Position numbers and translations under genes: made by a program. A DNA stretch of 64,000 bases from Oxalobacter sp. GTDB taxonomy: Bacteria; Pseudomonadota; Gammaproteobacteria; Burkholderiales; Burkholderiaceae_D. Below, piece after piece: positions 1 through 10,754 of the stretch. Position 1 is the first letter of the stretch. The number at the start of each line of letters is the position of its first letter. The DNA is taken from NCBI GenBank assembly GCA_003605115.1, contig QZKY01000016.1, positions 45,776 through 109,775 of the forward strand, written 5' to 3'. The notes under the pieces were generated by a model that did not search any database, was not told the origin of the DNA, and was given only the letters and a program-made list of their open reading frames with translations.

Positions 1-599
1 AGCTGGACACGCTGGCAGACGCGCTGCGCCAGACGCTGGGGGATGCAGCGCGTGAGTTGAAAATATCGCTGGGCGAAGTCACGCTGACAGTGGATGATGT
101 GAAATATCTGGACGTCATGCGAAAGTTACGCGATACGGATGTGCTGGCGTTTGATCAGTTGGTCGATTTGTGCGGCGTGGATTACTCGCAGTATGGCGAT
201 GGGGCAGAAGGACAATGGCAGGGAGGTCGCTATGCGGTGGTGTCGCATTTGCTCTCGCTCACACATAACTGGCGGCTGCGCGTGCGCGTGTTTGCTTCGG
301 ACGACGCGCAACCCGCAGTAGCGTCGGTTATCGGAGTTTGGCCATCGGCAAACTGGTATGAACGCGAGGCATTCGATCTTTACGGAATTCATTTCGACGG
401 ACACGACGACTTGCGTCGCATTCTGACTGACTACGGTTTTGTTGGCCATCCGTTCAGAAAGGATTTTCCAACTTCCGGCCATGTTGAAATGCGCTACGAC
501 GAAGCGCAAAAGCGCGTCGTGTATCAGCCCGTCACCGTCGAGCCGCGTGAAGTGACGCCGCGAGTGATTCGTGAGCCGAATTTTGGGGTGAAGGGATGA
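1..599 (+). CDS. nuoC: NADH-quinone oxidoreductase subunit C (5' end outside window)
   Basis: Peripheral-arm subunit of respiratory complex I, which binds NuoD and NuoB at the quinone end. The reading frame is open from base 3 and codes for sensible residues ([12 protein letters not shown]...) before the TTG at 57, so the true start lies upstream; 198 residues are visible. Family hallmarks are [14 protein letters not shown] and the GHPFRKDFP stretch near residues 140-150 of the visible part. The stop is at 597-599. A 141-base gap with strong inverted repeats separates it from nuoD, whereas several later junctions in the operon overlap. It is NuoC alone, not a NuoCD fusion. Confidence 0.96.
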   Translation, partial: LDTLADALRQTLGDAARELKISLGEVTLTVDDVKYLDVMRKLRDTDVLAFDQLVDLCGVDYSQYGDGAEGQWQGGRYAVVSHLLSLTHNWRLRVRVFASDDAQPAVASVIGVWPSANWYEREAFDLYGIHFDGHDDLRRILTDYGFVGHPFRKDFPTSGHVEMRYDEAQKRVVYQPVTVEPREVTPRVIREPNFGVKG

Positions 600-613
600 A
601 GCAATTTGTAATC

Positions 614-776
614 ACACGCTCAATTCAGACCCCGCAGAACTTTGGCTTCGGCGTAACGCGCGCTATGCGCGCATTAGCCTGCGCCGAAGTTGAGCGTGTT
701 TGCACATCATGCGAGCATCGCGGTTTGCGAGGGGCTGCACATGTCTGAAATACGTAATTACACGCTCAACTTCGGC
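614..776 (+). promoter_or_regulatory. Inverted repeats able to form alternative RNA structures ahead of nuoD
   Basis: Three pairings can be read directly. (a) 614-623 with 690-699 is a perfect 10-base stem. Nested in it, 646-653 pairs with 682-689, and 654-663 pairs with 667-676 with one mismatch. (b) 683-699 pairs perfectly with 760-776 over 17 bases, enclosing the nuoD ribosome binding site (GAGGGG, about 730-735) and the ATG at 741. Stems (a) and (b) share bases 683-699, so they exclude each other. The segment 608-624 is also a near-copy (16 of 17) of 754-770 inside nuoD. Either a translational switch or a scar of local duplication-inversion fits. Confidence 0.5.
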
Positions 777-1994
777 CCCCAACACCCTGCTGCGCATGGC
801 GTCTTGCGCCTGATTCTGGAGCTGGATGGCGAAGTGATTCAGAAAGCCGATCCGCACATTGGTCTGCTGCATCGCGCCACGGAAAAACTGGCCGAAGAAA
901 AAACCTATCTGCAAAATTTGCCGTACATGGATCGACTCGACTACATCTCGATGATGTGCAACGAGCACGCTTATGTACTGGCGGTGGAAAAATTGCTCGG
1001 CCTGGAAGTGCCGGTGCGCGCCCAATACATTCGGGTGATGTTTGACGAAATCACGCGCATCATGAATCACCTTTTCTGGCTGGGAGCGCAAGCGATTGAC
1101 GTGGGTGCGATGGCGCTGATGCTGTACTCTTTCCGTGACCGCGAAGATTTGATGGATTGCTACGAAGCAGTTAGCGGTGCGCGCATGCACGCATCGTATT
1201 ATCGTCCTGGTGGGGTGTATCGCGATTTGCCGGAGACGATGCCGCAATACGAAACCGCAGGGATTCGCACGGCCAAAAAAGCCAATCGACTGAATGAGAA
1301 TCGTCAGGGATCGTTGCTGGATTTTATTGAGGATTTCACGAATCGCTTTCCGAAGCACATCGATGAATATGAAACCCTGTTGACCGATAACCGCATCTGG
1401 AAGCAGCGTTTGGTCGGTGTGGGTGTCGTGTCGCCGGAGCGTGCGAAAGCGATGGGGTTCACGGGGCCGATGCTGCGTGGTTCCGGTGTCGAATGGGATT
1501 TGCGCAAGAAGCAACCGTATGAAGTATACGACTTGCTGGATTTTGACATTCCGGTGGGCGTGAATGGCGACAGCTATGATCGCTATCTGGTACGCGTAGA
1601 AGAAATGCGCCAGTCGATTCGCATCATTCGTCAATGCATAGCCTGGTTGCGCAAAAATACCGGGTCGGTCATGACGAGCAATTACAAGGTGGGTTCGCCA
1701 CCGCGTGAAAAGATGCAATCCAACATGGAAGGATTGATTCATCACTTCAAGTTGTTTACCGAAGGCTTCCATGTGCCAGCGGGCGAAGCCTACGCTGCTG
1801 TCGAAGCGCCGAAAGGCGAATTTGGTGTGTACATCATTTCGGATGGCGCCAACAAACCTTACCGCATGAAGATTCGCGCCCCCGCATTTGCACATCTGCA
1901 AGCGCTCGGCGAAATGGCGCAAGGTATGTTGATTGCGGATGCCGTAACCATTCTTGGCTCGCTCGACATTGTGTTTGGGGAGATCGATCGATGA
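741..1994 (+). CDS. nuoD: NADH-quinone oxidoreductase subunit D
   Basis: 49-kDa subunit of complex I, forming the quinone pocket together with NuoB. The protein (417 aa) starts [20 protein letters not shown], the standard N-terminus of the family. The HPAAHG motif, the [10 protein letters not shown] stretch and the C-terminal [11 protein letters not shown] are all present. I chose ATG 741, which is preceded by GAGGGG. An in-frame start at 690 would add 17 residues that look like translated hairpin sequence. The stop overlaps the nuoE start by four bases (ATGA), so the two are probably translationally coupled. Confidence 0.97.
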   Translation: MSEIRNYTLNFGPQHPAAHGVLRLILELDGEVIQKADPHIGLLHRATEKLAEEKTYLQNLPYMDRLDYISMMCNEHAYVLAVEKLLGLEVPVRAQYIRVMFDEITRIMNHLFWLGAQAIDVGAMALMLYSFRDREDLMDCYEAVSGARMHASYYRPGGVYRDLPETMPQYETAGIRTAKKANRLNENRQGSLLDFIEDFTNRFPKHIDEYETLLTDNRIWKQRLVGVGVVSPERAKAMGFTGPMLRGSGVEWDLRKKQPYEVYDLLDFDIPVGVNGDSYDRYLVRVEEMRQSIRIIRQCIAWLRKNTGSVMTSNYKVGSPPREKMQSNMEGLIHHFKLFTEGFHVPAGEAYAAVEAPKGEFGVYIISDGANKPYRMKIRAPAFAHLQALGEMAQGMLIADAVTILGSLDIVFGEIDR

Positions 1995-2506
1995 GCAAAC
2001 TGTTGTCAGGTGAAGCGTGTCGCAAGATCGATCGCGAACTCACAAAGTTCCCGTCGGATCAAAAACAGTCTTCCGTGATGGCAGCGTTGGCGATTGCGCA
2101 GCAGGAGCGTGGCTGGTTATCGCCGGAGTTGATGCAGGAAGTCGCCGATTATCTTGGCATGCCTGCGATTGCCGTGCAAGAAGTGGCCAGCTTCTACAAC
2201 ATGTTCAACATCAAACCGGTTGGCAAGCACAAAATTACCGTATGTACCAATTTGCCGTGCGGGCTGTCCGGCGGCAATGCTGCGGCAGCGCATTTGCAAG
2301 AAAGGCTGGGCATCGGGTTTGGCGAAACGACGACGGATGGTTTGTTTACGCTAGTGCCCGGCGAATGCATGGGTGCCTGCGGCGATGCGCCAGTACTGCT
2401 GGTCAACAACAATCGCATGTGCAGCTGCATGACCAACGAAAAAATCGATGCGATGCTGGCGGATTTGAAGCAGGATGCATTGAAGCAGGAGGAACAGAAA
2501 AAATGA
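1991..2506 (+). CDS. nuoE: NADH-quinone oxidoreductase subunit E (24 kDa, [2Fe-2S] N1a)
   Basis: Part of the NADH-input module of complex I. The 171-residue protein has a helical N-terminal domain followed by a thioredoxin-like fold. Four cysteines for cluster N1a are visible in CTNLPC and CMGAC. The Lys/Glu-rich tail after DLKQD is short and low-complexity. The gene overlaps nuoD upstream and nuoF downstream by ATGA junctions. Confidence 0.96.
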   Translation: MSKLLSGEACRKIDRELTKFPSDQKQSSVMAALAIAQQERGWLSPELMQEVADYLGMPAIAVQEVASFYNMFNIKPVGKHKITVCTNLPCGLSGGNAAAAHLQERLGIGFGETTTDGLFTLVPGECMGACGDAPVLLVNNNRMCSCMTNEKIDAMLADLKQDALKQEEQKK

Positions 2507-3798
2507 CGTGCCTCCACAATCGCCACATCAGTCCAGTCGTGCTAGCCGGTTTGGACGGCAGCAACTGGCGTTTGCGTGATTATGTTGCGCGGGGCGGTTA
2601 CGAAGCCATGAAGCGAATCCTGAGCGAAAAAATTTCGCCAGATCGCGTGATTGATGAGGTGCGCATATCCGGTTTGCGCGGTCGAGGCGGCGCGGGTTTT
2701 CCGACGGGGCTCAAATGGAGCTTCATGCCGCGCCGTCACGCGGGGAAAAAATACCTGATTTGCAACAGCGACGAAGGCGAACCGGGCACTTTCAAGGATC
2801 GCGATATTTTGCGCTACAACCCGCATGCGGTAATTGAAGGCATGATCATTGCGGCTTATGCGATGGGCGTGACGATAGGTTACAACTACATTCATGGCGA
2901 AATCTGGGCAGAGTACGAGCGTTTCGAAGAAGCGATCGAAGAAGCGCGTGCAGCAGGGTTTTTGGGGCAGCGCATCCTCGGAAGTGAGTTCAGTTTTCAG
3001 CTGCATGCCTTTCACGGTTATGGTGCCTACATCTGCGGTGAAGAAACCGCGCTGATTGAATCCATCGAAGGCAAGAAAGGGCAGCCGCGTCACAAACCGC
3101 CTTTCCCCGCGAGTGTTGGTTTGTACGGCAGACCAACCACAATCAACAACACGGAAACCTTTGCGTCGGTGCCATTCGTGATGAGCATGGGGGGTGCGAA
3201 GTATGCTGCGCTGGGCAAGCCGAACAACGGCGGCAGCAAAATTTTTTCGATATCAGGCGATGTAGAACTACCGGGCAATTACGAAGTGCCGGTGGGCACG
3301 CCATTTGCGACATTGCTGGCACTGGCAGGCGGTGTGCGCAACGGCAAAAAATTGAAAGCAGTGATTCCAGGCGGATCGTCTTCGCCGGTGGTGCATGGTG
3401 ACGTCATGATGCAAACGGATATGGATTATGACGCCATTGCGAAAGCGGGTTCCATGCTCGGCTCCGGTGCCGTGATCGTGCTGGATGAAACCCGCTGTAT
3501 GGTGAAGTCGCTGCTGCGTCTCGCGTACTTCTATTATGAAGAATCCTGCGGCCAGTGCACGCCATGTCGCGAAGGCACTGGCTGGATGTACCGCGTCATC
3601 AAGCGGATCGAAAACGGCGAGGGGAAGTCGGAAGATCTGGATTTATTACTGTCTATAGCCGACAACATCCAGGGGCGCACGATTTGCGCCTTCGGTGATG
3701 CGGCGGCGATGCCGGTGCGTTCCTTCGTGCAGAATTTCCGCAGTGAATTTGAGCATCACATCAAGCATGGTAAATGCATGGTGTCGCCTTATGTGTGA
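2503..3798 (+). CDS. nuoF: NADH-quinone oxidoreductase subunit F (NADH/FMN-binding)
   Basis: Flavoprotein subunit that oxidises NADH and passes electrons through FMN to cluster N3. The 431-residue protein has the glycine-rich nucleotide/FMN motif [13 protein letters not shown] near residue 60, the NSDEGEPGT segment, and the N3 ligands in [10 protein letters not shown] plus a later Cys in the TICAFGD region. The start is ATG 2503, which overlaps the nuoE stop. The frame is open further upstream (from 2017), but that stretch is only the shadow of nuoE. Confidence 0.97.
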   Translation: MTCLHNRHISPVVLAGLDGSNWRLRDYVARGGYEAMKRILSEKISPDRVIDEVRISGLRGRGGAGFPTGLKWSFMPRRHAGKKYLICNSDEGEPGTFKDRDILRYNPHAVIEGMIIAAYAMGVTIGYNYIHGEIWAEYERFEEAIEEARAAGFLGQRILGSEFSFQLHAFHGYGAYICGEETALIESIEGKKGQPRHKPPFPASVGLYGRPTTINNTETFASVPFVMSMGGAKYAALGKPNNGGSKIFSISGDVELPGNYEVPVGTPFATLLALAGGVRNGKKLKAVIPGGSSSPVVHGDVMMQTDMDYDAIAKAGSMLGSGAVIVLDETRCMVKSLLRLAYFYYEESCGQCTPCREGTGWMYRVIKRIENGEGKSEDLDLLLSIADNIQGRTICAFGDAAAMPVRSFVQNFRSEFEHHIKHGKCMVSPYV

Positions 3799-3804
3799 GG
3801 CGGC

Positions 3805-6141
3805 ATGAAAACTGAAAAAGACATGATCGAAATCGACATTGACGGCAAAAAGGTAAAGGTTCCCTCGGGCACTTCGGTGATCGAGGCGGCGAACCGTGTC
3901 GGTGTCGATATACCGCATTTTTGCTATCACAAGAAGCTTTCGTTGACGGCAAGTTGCCGCATGTGCCTGGTTGAAATTGAAAATGTGGCAAAGCCGGTTC
4001 CCGCGTGTGCGACCCCTGCAACAGCAGGCATGAAAGTGCATACGCACAGCCACAAGGCGGTGCAGGCGCAAAAAGCGGTGATGGAATTTTTGCTGATCAA
4101 CCATCCACTGGATTGTCCGATTTGTGATCAGGGCGGCGAGTGCCGCTTGCAGGATATAGCAATGGGCTACGGTCAGGTGGAATCGCGCTTCACCGAAGAA
4201 AAGCGCATTGTCTTCCGCAAGAATGCGGGCCCGCTGATTGCGATGGAAGAAATGAGCCGTTGCATTCATTGCACACGATGCGTGCGCTTTGGACAGGAAG
4301 TCGCAGGCATCATGGAACTGGGCATGCTGCATCGTGGGGAGCATGCCGAGATCACGACTTTCGTCGGCAAGACCATCGATTCCGAACTTTCGGGGAACAT
4401 GATCGATTTTTGTCCGGTGGGTGCGCTCACGTCAAAACCTTTCCGCTACACCGCACGCGGATGGGAACTCACGCGCAACCGGTCGATCAGCCCACACGAT
4501 GGACTGGGTGCGAACCTGATCATCGAATCGAAAAACCAGAAAGTGATGCGTGTGCTGCCATTGGAAAACGAAGCGGTCAACGAATGCTGGATTTCAGACA
4601 AGGATCGTTTCTCATATGAAGCACTGAACAGCGCAGAACGTCTGACCAAACCGATGATCAAGCAAGGCAATCAGTGGCATGAAACGGACTGGCAGACGGC
4701 GCTGGAATACATTGGCCATGGTTTGGACGATATCAAGAACGATTTTGGTGCGCAAAGCATCGCGGCACTGGCTTCCCCGCACGCGACGCTGGAAGAATTG
4801 ACACTATTAAATAAACTGATGCGAGGTATTGGTTCGTCGCGCATTGATGCGCGTCCACGCCAAACGGATCGCACGCTGGAAGGCAGGCTCGTGCCGTGGC
4901 TCGGGATGCCGATTGCAGAAGTGGGGCAATTGCAGGAAGTGCTGGTTGTCGGTTCGTTCCTGCGCAAGGATCATCCGCTCTTGGCGGCGCGGTTGCGTCA
5001 GTCGGCCAACAAGGGGGCACAGATTAGCATGCTGCACGCGGTGGACGACGATACGCTGATGCCCATTGCGAACAGGATGCTGCGCAAGCCTTCTGAGTGG
5101 CAAACCGCGCTCGCGGAAATGGCTGTCGCTATTGCGCGCATTGCGGACGTGGCAGCGCCTGCCGGTTGTGAAGCCGTGTCACCCTCTCAAGAGGCGCAGC
5201 AAATTGCAGCGAGCCTAATGTCCGGTCGTCGCGCGGCCATTTTGCTTGGTAATGCGGTGGCGCAGCATCCGCAGGCATCGCAATTGCATGCGATGGTTGA
5301 ATGGATCGCGCAACAGACCAGCATACGGTTTGGCTATTTGACGGAAGCGGCGAATACGGTTGGTGCGTCGCTGGCCTGTCCTGCATCACAGGATATTTTT
5401 ACGCAGCCTGCAAAAGCCTATATCTTGCTGCATGCGGAACCGGAGCTCGATTGCGCCAATCCAGTTGCAGCACGCGCTGCGCTGGAACAAGCGAAGATGG
5501 TGGTGGTGATGTCGCCCTTCAAGCACAGCGTGGACGTGGCAGATGTGCTGTTGCCGATAGCGCCGTTCACCGAAACCTCCGGCACTTTCGTGAACGCCGA
5601 AGGGCGTGCGCAAAGTTTTAATGCCGCGGTGCGGCCGCTGGGCGAAACGCGTCCGGGCTGGAAAGTGCTGCGTGTGTTGGGCAATGTATTGAATGTGAAA
5701 GATTTTGAATACGAATCGTCCGAGCAGGTGCGCGATGCTATCACGCAGGGGCAGACCGATTTGTCTGCACGCTTGAAGAATGTGTCGGGTTTGCAGGTGC
5801 AATATAAACAGAATGCCGTGCAAGGCTTGGAATCGCGGGGCTTGGAACGTTTGGCTGACGTGCCGATTTATTTTGCCGACCCAATTGTGCGGCGCGCCCG
5901 TTCGCTGAAAATGACGAATGACGCCAAAGCGCCGAAGGCGAGAATGGCAACAGCCTTGATGCAACAACTGGGTATCAAGAATGGTGTGCAATTGCGTGTT
6001 TCTCAAGGCAGGAATAGGGTGGTGCTGGAAGCGATGGCGGATGATCGCGTTGCCGATGGCGTGGTGCGCATCGCAGCAGCTGACGGGACGACCGCAGCGC
6101 TGGGCAGTCTGTTCGGTGAACTTACGGTGGAGAAAGTGTGA
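3805..6141 (+). CDS. nuoG: NADH-quinone oxidoreductase subunit G (75 kDa)
   Basis: Largest peripheral subunit of complex I (778 aa), which carries the iron-sulfur chain. The N-terminal [2Fe-2S] domain has [16 protein letters not shown] second region has [14 protein letters not shown]. The third has CIHCTRC, with a downstream CPVGAL. The remaining two thirds are the degenerate molybdopterin-oxidoreductase domain. I see no extra CxxC...C set for cluster N7 after the N5 region, so that off-pathway cluster appears absent. The start is ATG 3805 with GAGG just upstream; ATG 3823 ([10 protein letters not shown]) is an alternative. Confidence 0.95.
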   Translation: MKTEKDMIEIDIDGKKVKVPSGTSVIEAANRVGVDIPHFCYHKKLSLTASCRMCLVEIENVAKPVPACATPATAGMKVHTHSHKAVQAQKAVMEFLLINHPLDCPICDQGGECRLQDIAMGYGQVESRFTEEKRIVFRKNAGPLIAMEEMSRCIHCTRCVRFGQEVAGIMELGMLHRGEHAEITTFVGKTIDSELSGNMIDFCPVGALTSKPFRYTARGWELTRNRSISPHDGLGANLIIESKNQKVMRVLPLENEAVNECWISDKDRFSYEALNSAERLTKPMIKQGNQWHETDWQTALEYIGHGLDDIKNDFGAQSIAALASPHATLEELTLLNKLMRGIGSSRIDARPRQTDRTLEGRLVPWLGMPIAEVGQLQEVLVVGSFLRKDHPLLAARLRQSANKGAQISMLHAVDDDTLMPIANRMLRKPSEWQTALAEMAVAIARIADVAAPAGCEAVSPSQEAQQIAASLMSGRRAAILLGNAVAQHPQASQLHAMVEWIAQQTSIRFGYLTEAANTVGASLACPASQDIFTQPAKAYILLHAEPELDCANPVAARAALEQAKMVVVMSPFKHSVDVADVLLPIAPFTETSGTFVNAEGRAQSFNAAVRPLGETRPGWKVLRVLGNVLNVKDFEYESSEQVRDAITQGQTDLSARLKNVSGLQVQYKQNAVQGLESRGLERLADVPIYFADPIVRRARSLKMTNDAKAPKARMATALMQQLGIKNGVQLRVSQGRNRVVLEAMADDRVADGVVRIAAADGTTAALGSLFGELTVEKV

Positions 6142-7226
6142 TGCCAGACATTCTCCAACCTGCCCTCCAACTCATTCATGCCTACGGAACCGACTGGTTC
6201 GGTTCGATGTGGGTATTTGTGTGGACCATGATCAAAATCACCTGCGTGATGATGATCGTGCTGGGGATGCTGTCTTATCTGACCTTGTGGGAACGCAAAC
6301 TGCTCGGCTGGATGCATGTGCGTTTGGGCGCGAATCGCGTGGGACCGTTTGGACTTCTGCAACCGATAGCAGACGGCATTAAAGCATTCTTCAAAGAGAT
6401 CACGGTACCCGCCAATGCTGACAAGGTATTGTTTTATCTCGCGCCCATCCTCTCGATCGCTCCGGCGCTGGTCGCGTGGGCTGTGGTGCCGTTTGGCCCC
6501 GAGCTGGTGCTGGCCGATATCAATGCCGGCTTGCTGTTTGTGATGGCGATTACGTCTTTCGGTGTGTACGGCATTATTGTCGCGGGTTGGGCATCCAACT
6601 CGCGTTATGCTTTCCTGGGCGCGATGCGCGCGGCTGCGCAGATGGTGTCCTTCGGCATAGCCATCGGTTTCGTGCTGGTGACGGTCGCCATGGTTTCTGG
6701 CAGCCTGAACCTTTCCGATATTGTGCTGGCGCAGAGCAAAGGTTATTTTGTGGATCGCGGCGTGAACTTCCTCTCGTGGAACTGGCTGCCGTTGTTGCCG
6801 CTGTATGTGGTGTTCATTATCGCCAGCATGGCAGAAACGGCACGCCACCCCTTCGATGTGATCGAAGGGGAATCCGAAATCGTGAACGGCCACATGGTTG
6901 AATATTCTGGCATGTCGTTTGCGATGTTTTTCATGGCCGAGTACGGGAACATGATTCTGTTCTCCGGCATTGCAGTCATCATGTTCTTGGGCGGCTGGCA
7001 CGCACCTTTCGGGTTTGCGCCATTTACGTGGCTGCCGGGCTGGATGTGGTTGGGCGCAAAAACCTTTATGGTGGTATCAACCTTCATTTGGGTGCGCGCG
7101 ACTTTCCCGCGCTACCGATATGATCAAATCATGCGTCTGGGCTGGAAAGTCTTCATTCCGCTGACGCTCGGATATCTGGTTTTTGTTGCGGCGTGGATGC
7201 AGACGCCGTGGAATATTTGGCCATGA
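6141..7226 (+). CDS. nuoH: NADH-quinone oxidoreductase subunit H
   Basis: Membrane subunit at the junction of the peripheral and membrane arms of complex I, contributing to quinone access and the proton path. It has 361 residues and about eight or nine hydrophobic segments. Conserved stretches include [28 protein letters not shown] (key residues ERK and RxGPNRVG-like) and the acidic loop [24 protein letters not shown] 6141 shares a base with the nuoG stop; GTG 6138 immediately before it is an alternative start. Confidence 0.96.
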   Translation: MPDILQPALQLIHAYGTDWFGSMWVFVWTMIKITCVMMIVLGMLSYLTLWERKLLGWMHVRLGANRVGPFGLLQPIADGIKAFFKEITVPANADKVLFYLAPILSIAPALVAWAVVPFGPELVLADINAGLLFVMAITSFGVYGIIVAGWASNSRYAFLGAMRAAAQMVSFGIAIGFVLVTVAMVSGSLNLSDIVLAQSKGYFVDRGVNFLSWNWLPLLPLYVVFIIASMAETARHPFDVIEGESEIVNGHMVEYSGMSFAMFFMAEYGNMILFSGIAVIMFLGGWHAPFGFAPFTWLPGWMWLGAKTFMVVSTFIWVRATFPRYRYDQIMRLGWKVFIPLTLGYLVFVAAWMQTPWNIWP

Positions 7227-7239
7227 GGCGGAGCGAATG

Positions 7240-7728
7240 ATGAGAGTCATCACGGATTTCCTGCGCAGCTTCATGTTGGTGGAACTGATCAAAGGTTTCG
7301 CGGTGACGGGGCGTTACCTGTTCAAGCGCAAAATAACGATTGAATACCCGGATGAGAAAACGCCGCAATCGCCGCGCTTCCGAGGCATGCACGCCTTGCG
7401 CCGTTATCCAAATGGCGAAGAACGCTGCATTGCTTGCAAGCTGTGTGAAGCGGCGTGTCCGGCGCTGGCAATCACGATTGAGTCTGAACAGCGCGCCGAT
7501 GGCACGCGTCGCACGGTGCGCTACGACATCGATCAAAACAAGTGCATCTTCTGCGGATTCTGCGAAGAGGCCTGCCCGGTCGATGCGATTGTGGAAACGC
7601 AATTATATGAATATCACGGCGAGAGCCGCAGCGATTTGTACTTCACCAAGGAAATGCTGCTGGCGATTGGTGACAAGTATGAAAAAGAGATTGCGGCCAT
7701 CAAGCAGGTGGATGCGCGGTACAAGTAA
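7240..7728 (+). CDS. nuoI: NADH-quinone oxidoreductase subunit I (two [4Fe-4S])
   Basis: Ferredoxin-like subunit carrying clusters N6a and N6b, which link NuoG to NuoB. The 162-residue protein has the paired motifs [12 protein letters not shown] and [12 protein letters not shown], the 8Fe-ferredoxin signature. Adjacent ATGs lie at 7237 and 7240. I took 7240 because GGAG at 7230-7233 is then six bases away and the protein matches the usual 162 residues. Confidence 0.96.
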   Translation: MRVITDFLRSFMLVELIKGFAVTGRYLFKRKITIEYPDEKTPQSPRFRGMHALRRYPNGEERCIACKLCEAACPALAITIESEQRADGTRRTVRYDIDQNKCIFCGFCEEACPVDAIVETQLYEYHGESRSDLYFTKEMLLAIGDKYEKEIAAIKQVDARYK

Positions 7729-7753
7729 GGCACTGAGATAAGGCACTAAGAAC

Positions 7754-8380
7754 ATGGAATTCAAGACCATCCTGTTTTACGCTTTCTCCACCATCCTGGT
7801 GGTGTCGGCCTTGTGCGTGGTCACCGCGCGCAATCCGGTGCATGCTGCACTTTTCCTCGTGCTGTCTTTCTTCACGTCCGCCGCTATCTGGATTTTGCTC
7901 AAAGCCGAATTCCTCGCCATCGTGCTGGTGCTGGTGTATGTCGGCGCGGTAATGGTATTGTTCCTCTTTGTGGTGATGATGGTCGACATTGATCTGGATA
8001 ACATCCGAACAGGATTCAAGAAAAGTTTGTGGGTAGCGATTCCCGTTGGTTTGTTAATCGTGTTTGAAATGACAGCGGTAATGCTGCGGGGATTCTGGTC
8101 TCCGGAAATGACAGCGCCCGCAGCAGCGGCCAACATCGGCACCACCAAGGAATTGGGCAAGCTGCTTTACACGCAATATGTGTATGCGTTTGAAATTGCC
8201 GCAGCGATTTTGCTGGTGGCCATCATTGCCGCCGTGGCGCTCACACTACGCCGCCGCACCGATGCGCGTTACACTGATCCGGCGGCTGCGATGAAAGTGC
8301 GTCGCGAAGACCGCATCCGCATCGTCAAGATGCCAGCCGAGTCCGAACGTGCCAGCAAAGCGAAAGGGGAGGCGAAATGA
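7754..8380 (+). CDS. nuoJ: NADH-quinone oxidoreductase subunit J
   Basis: Membrane subunit of complex I with five predicted transmembrane segments (208 aa). It contains the conserved [21 protein letters not shown] region of helix 3, involved in proton-pump coupling. The C-terminus is charged and cytoplasmic ([12 protein letters not shown]). The 25-base spacer after nuoI holds a tandem near-duplicate, TAAGGCACTGAGA then TAAGGCACTAAGA; the second copy supplies the AAGG used as ribosome binding site. The stop overlaps the nuoK start. Confidence 0.94.
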   Translation: MEFKTILFYAFSTILVVSALCVVTARNPVHAALFLVLSFFTSAAIWILLKAEFLAIVLVLVYVGAVMVLFLFVVMMVDIDLDNIRTGFKKSLWVAIPVGLLIVFEMTAVMLRGFWSPEMTAPAAAANIGTTKELGKLLYTQYVYAFEIAAAILLVAIIAAVALTLRRRTDARYTDPAAAMKVRREDRIRIVKMPAESERASKAKGEAK

Positions 8381-8685
8381 TTCTCTCGCTCGCTCACTTC
8401 CTTATCCTTGGCGCAATTCTCTTTTCGATTGCGATTGTCGGCATTTTCATCAACCGCAAGAATCTGATCGTGCTGTTGATGTGTATCGAACTGATGCTGC
8501 TGGCCGTGAACATGAACTTTGTTGCGTTCTCTCATTATTTGGGGGACGCATCTGGACAAATATTTGTCTTTTTCATCCTCACGGTCGCGGCGGCAGAATC
8601 GGCCATTGGCTTGGCGATACTGGTGGTGCTCTTCCGGAACATGAAGAGCATCAATGTTGAAGATATGAACAGCTTAAAAGGATAA
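8377..8685 (+). CDS. nuoK: NADH-quinone oxidoreductase subunit K
   Basis: Small three-helix membrane subunit (102 aa), related to MrpC. The acidic residues required in helices 2 and 3 are present in [14 protein letters not shown] and in [13 protein letters not shown]. It overlaps nuoJ by ATGA and ends seven bases before nuoL. Confidence 0.95.
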   Translation: MILSLAHFLILGAILFSIAIVGIFINRKNLIVLLMCIELMLLAVNMNFVAFSHYLGDASGQIFVFFILTVAAAESAIGLAILVVLFRNMKSINVEDMNSLKG

Positions 8686-8692
8686 AACAGAC

Positions 8693-10726
8693 ATGGCCGC
8701 CCACCTCAACCCCAACCTGCTGCTCGCGGTGCCACTGGCGCCGCTGGTCGGGGCGGCTGTGGCCGGGTTGCTTTGCACGCGCTTCGCGGGCAATCTGTTC
8801 TTCGGCAAGCAAGTCGCGCGTAAGGTTTCGCATTGCGCGGCGATTCTGGGTGTGTTCATCTCCTTCGCCATTTCCATCTATGCATTGTTGGGTGTGCTCG
8901 ATGGCGCGCGCGTGGATGTAACGATTTACACCTGGAACGCCGTGGATGGTTTCAGGATGGAAATCGGCTTCCTCGTGGACAGCCTCACCGCGACCATGAT
9001 GTGCGTGGTCACTTTCATTTCGCTGATGGTGCACATCTACACCATCGGTTACATGGAGGAAGACGAAGGCTACAATCGCTTCTTTTCCTATATTGCACTC
9101 TTCACTTTCATGATGCTGATGCTCGTGATGAGCAACAACATGGTGCAACTTTTCTTCGGCTGGGAAGGTGTGGGGCTGATGTCGTATTTGCTCATCGGCT
9201 TCTGGTATGACAAACCGACAGCGACAGTCGCTAGCATGAAAGCTTTCATCGTCAACCGCATCGGCGACTTCGGTTTCATTCTCGGCATCGGTTTGCTCTT
9301 TGCGTATGGCGGGTCGATGCACTATAGCGATGTGTTTGCGCAACGTCAGCAACTGGCAGGCATGATGCTGCCCGGCACAAACTGGATGCTGCTCGATGTT
9401 GCCTGCATTTTGCTCTTCATCGGCGCGATGGCGAAATCTGCACAATTCCCGCTGCACGTCTGGTTGCCGGATTCGATGGAAGGCCCGACGCCCATTTCCG
9501 CATTGATCCATGCCGCAACGATGGTGACCGCAGGCATTTTTATGGTCACGCGCATGTCGCCTCTGTTTGAACTTTCGGAATGTGCGCTGTCCTTCATCAT
9601 GATCATTGGCGCGATTACCGCACTCTTCATGGGTTTCATCGCGATGGTGCAAAACGACATCAAGCGCGTCATTGCTTATTCCACACTCTCGCAACTCGGC
9701 TACATGACCGTGGCTTTGGCCGCATCTGCATACTCCGCTGCGATTTTCCACCTCACCACGCATGCCTTCTTCAAAGCCTTGCTGTTTCTGTGCGCAGGTG
9801 CGGTCATTCTGGCGATGCATCACGATCAGGATATTCGCAACATGGGCGGCTTGCGCAAAAGCATGCCAATAGCGTGGGTGACATCACTCATCGGGACGCT
9901 GGCGCTGATTGGCGCGCCGCTGTTTTCCGGTTTTTATTCGAAGGAAAGCATCATTGATGCCGTCAAGTATTCGCACATTGCGGGCTCCGGTTTTGCCTAT
10001 GGCGCGGTGATGATCGGTGTTTTCGTGACGGCGTTTTATTCCTTCCGCCTGCTGTTCCTGGTCTTCCATGGCGAAGAGCGCTTTGGTAAACCGGACAGCG
10101 TACATCATGGCGACTCAGAAGTAGGCTTGCATCGCGGCGAACGTCCGCATCACACACCATTGACCATGTCGGTACCGCTGGTGTTGCTCGCGATTCCTTC
10201 AGCGATCATCGGTCTTCTCCTCATTGCCCCCATGTTGTTCAGCAATTTCTTTGCTGATGCCATTGTGGTGAGCGAAACGCATCGCGCGATGCAGGAATTG
10301 AAAGCAGCCTTCCACGGGTCATTGGCGATGGCGATGCATGGCATGGTCACGCTCCCGTTTTTTCTGATGCTAGCCGGTTCGCTCGCGGCCTGGTACTGCT
10401 ACAGAGTGAATGCACGCGTGACTGCGACTATGAAAGAGCGCGCGTCGTGGCTCTATCGCTTGCTGGACAACAGTTATTACCTGGACAAGCTGAACGAATA
10501 TATCTTTGTACGCGGTGCGCGCTTTGCCGGACGTTTTTTGTGGAATGTGGGTGACAGAGGATTGATCGACGAGTGGATTATCAATGGCAGCACGCGCATG
10601 GTCGCATGGTTCGCCGCATTCACCCGGCAGTGGCAATCTGGCCATGTTTACCGCTATGCGCTGGTCATGATTCTGGGTGTGCTGGCGTTCATGCTGATTT
10701 TTCTGCCATTCCCGTTTTTGAAATGA
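8693..10726 (+). CDS. nuoL: NADH-quinone oxidoreductase subunit L (antiporter-like)
   Basis: Distal proton-pumping subunit of complex I (677 aa) with about 16 transmembrane helices and the long lateral amphipathic helix near the C-terminus. The antiporter-family core is clear: LFFGWEGVGLMSYLLIGFW, HVWLPDSMEGPTPISALIHAATMV and the lysine-bearing helix around FHLTTHAFFKALLFLCAG. The ribosome binding site is AAGGA about ten bases before ATG 8693. Confidence 0.97.
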   Translation: MAAHLNPNLLLAVPLAPLVGAAVAGLLCTRFAGNLFFGKQVARKVSHCAAILGVFISFAISIYALLGVLDGARVDVTIYTWNAVDGFRMEIGFLVDSLTATMMCVVTFISLMVHIYTIGYMEEDEGYNRFFSYIALFTFMMLMLVMSNNMVQLFFGWEGVGLMSYLLIGFWYDKPTATVASMKAFIVNRIGDFGFILGIGLLFAYGGSMHYSDVFAQRQQLAGMMLPGTNWMLLDVACILLFIGAMAKSAQFPLHVWLPDSMEGPTPISALIHAATMVTAGIFMVTRMSPLFELSECALSFIMIIGAITALFMGFIAMVQNDIKRVIAYSTLSQLGYMTVALAASAYSAAIFHLTTHAFFKALLFLCAGAVILAMHHDQDIRNMGGLRKSMPIAWVTSLIGTLALIGAPLFSGFYSKESIIDAVKYSHIAGSGFAYGAVMIGVFVTAFYSFRLLFLVFHGEERFGKPDSVHHGDSEVGLHRGERPHHTPLTMSVPLVLLAIPSAIIGLLLIAPMLFSNFFADAIVVSETHRAMQELKAAFHGSLAMAMHGMVTLPFFLMLAGSLAAWYCYRVNARVTATMKERASWLYRLLDNSYYLDKLNEYIFVRGARFAGRFLWNVGDRGLIDEWIINGSTRMVAWFAAFTRQWQSGHVYRYALVMILGVLAFMLIFLPFPFLK

Positions 10727-10754
10727 ACTTTTTTGACGAGCTGATGAACTGACC

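Noticed and set aside
690..740. Upstream start for nuoD
   Set aside because: Would add 17 residues absent from the family and encoded by the inverted-repeat region; ATG 741 has the ribosome binding site.
663..1922. 419-codon open frame antisense to nuoD
   Set aside because: It is the complement of a strongly conserved gene, His/Arg-rich in the way shadows of GC-biased codons are, with no family resemblance.
8651..9823. 390-codon open frame antisense to nuoL
   Set aside because: Composition (His, Arg, Gln, Glu rich, no hydrophobic core) is that of a shadow of a membrane protein gene.
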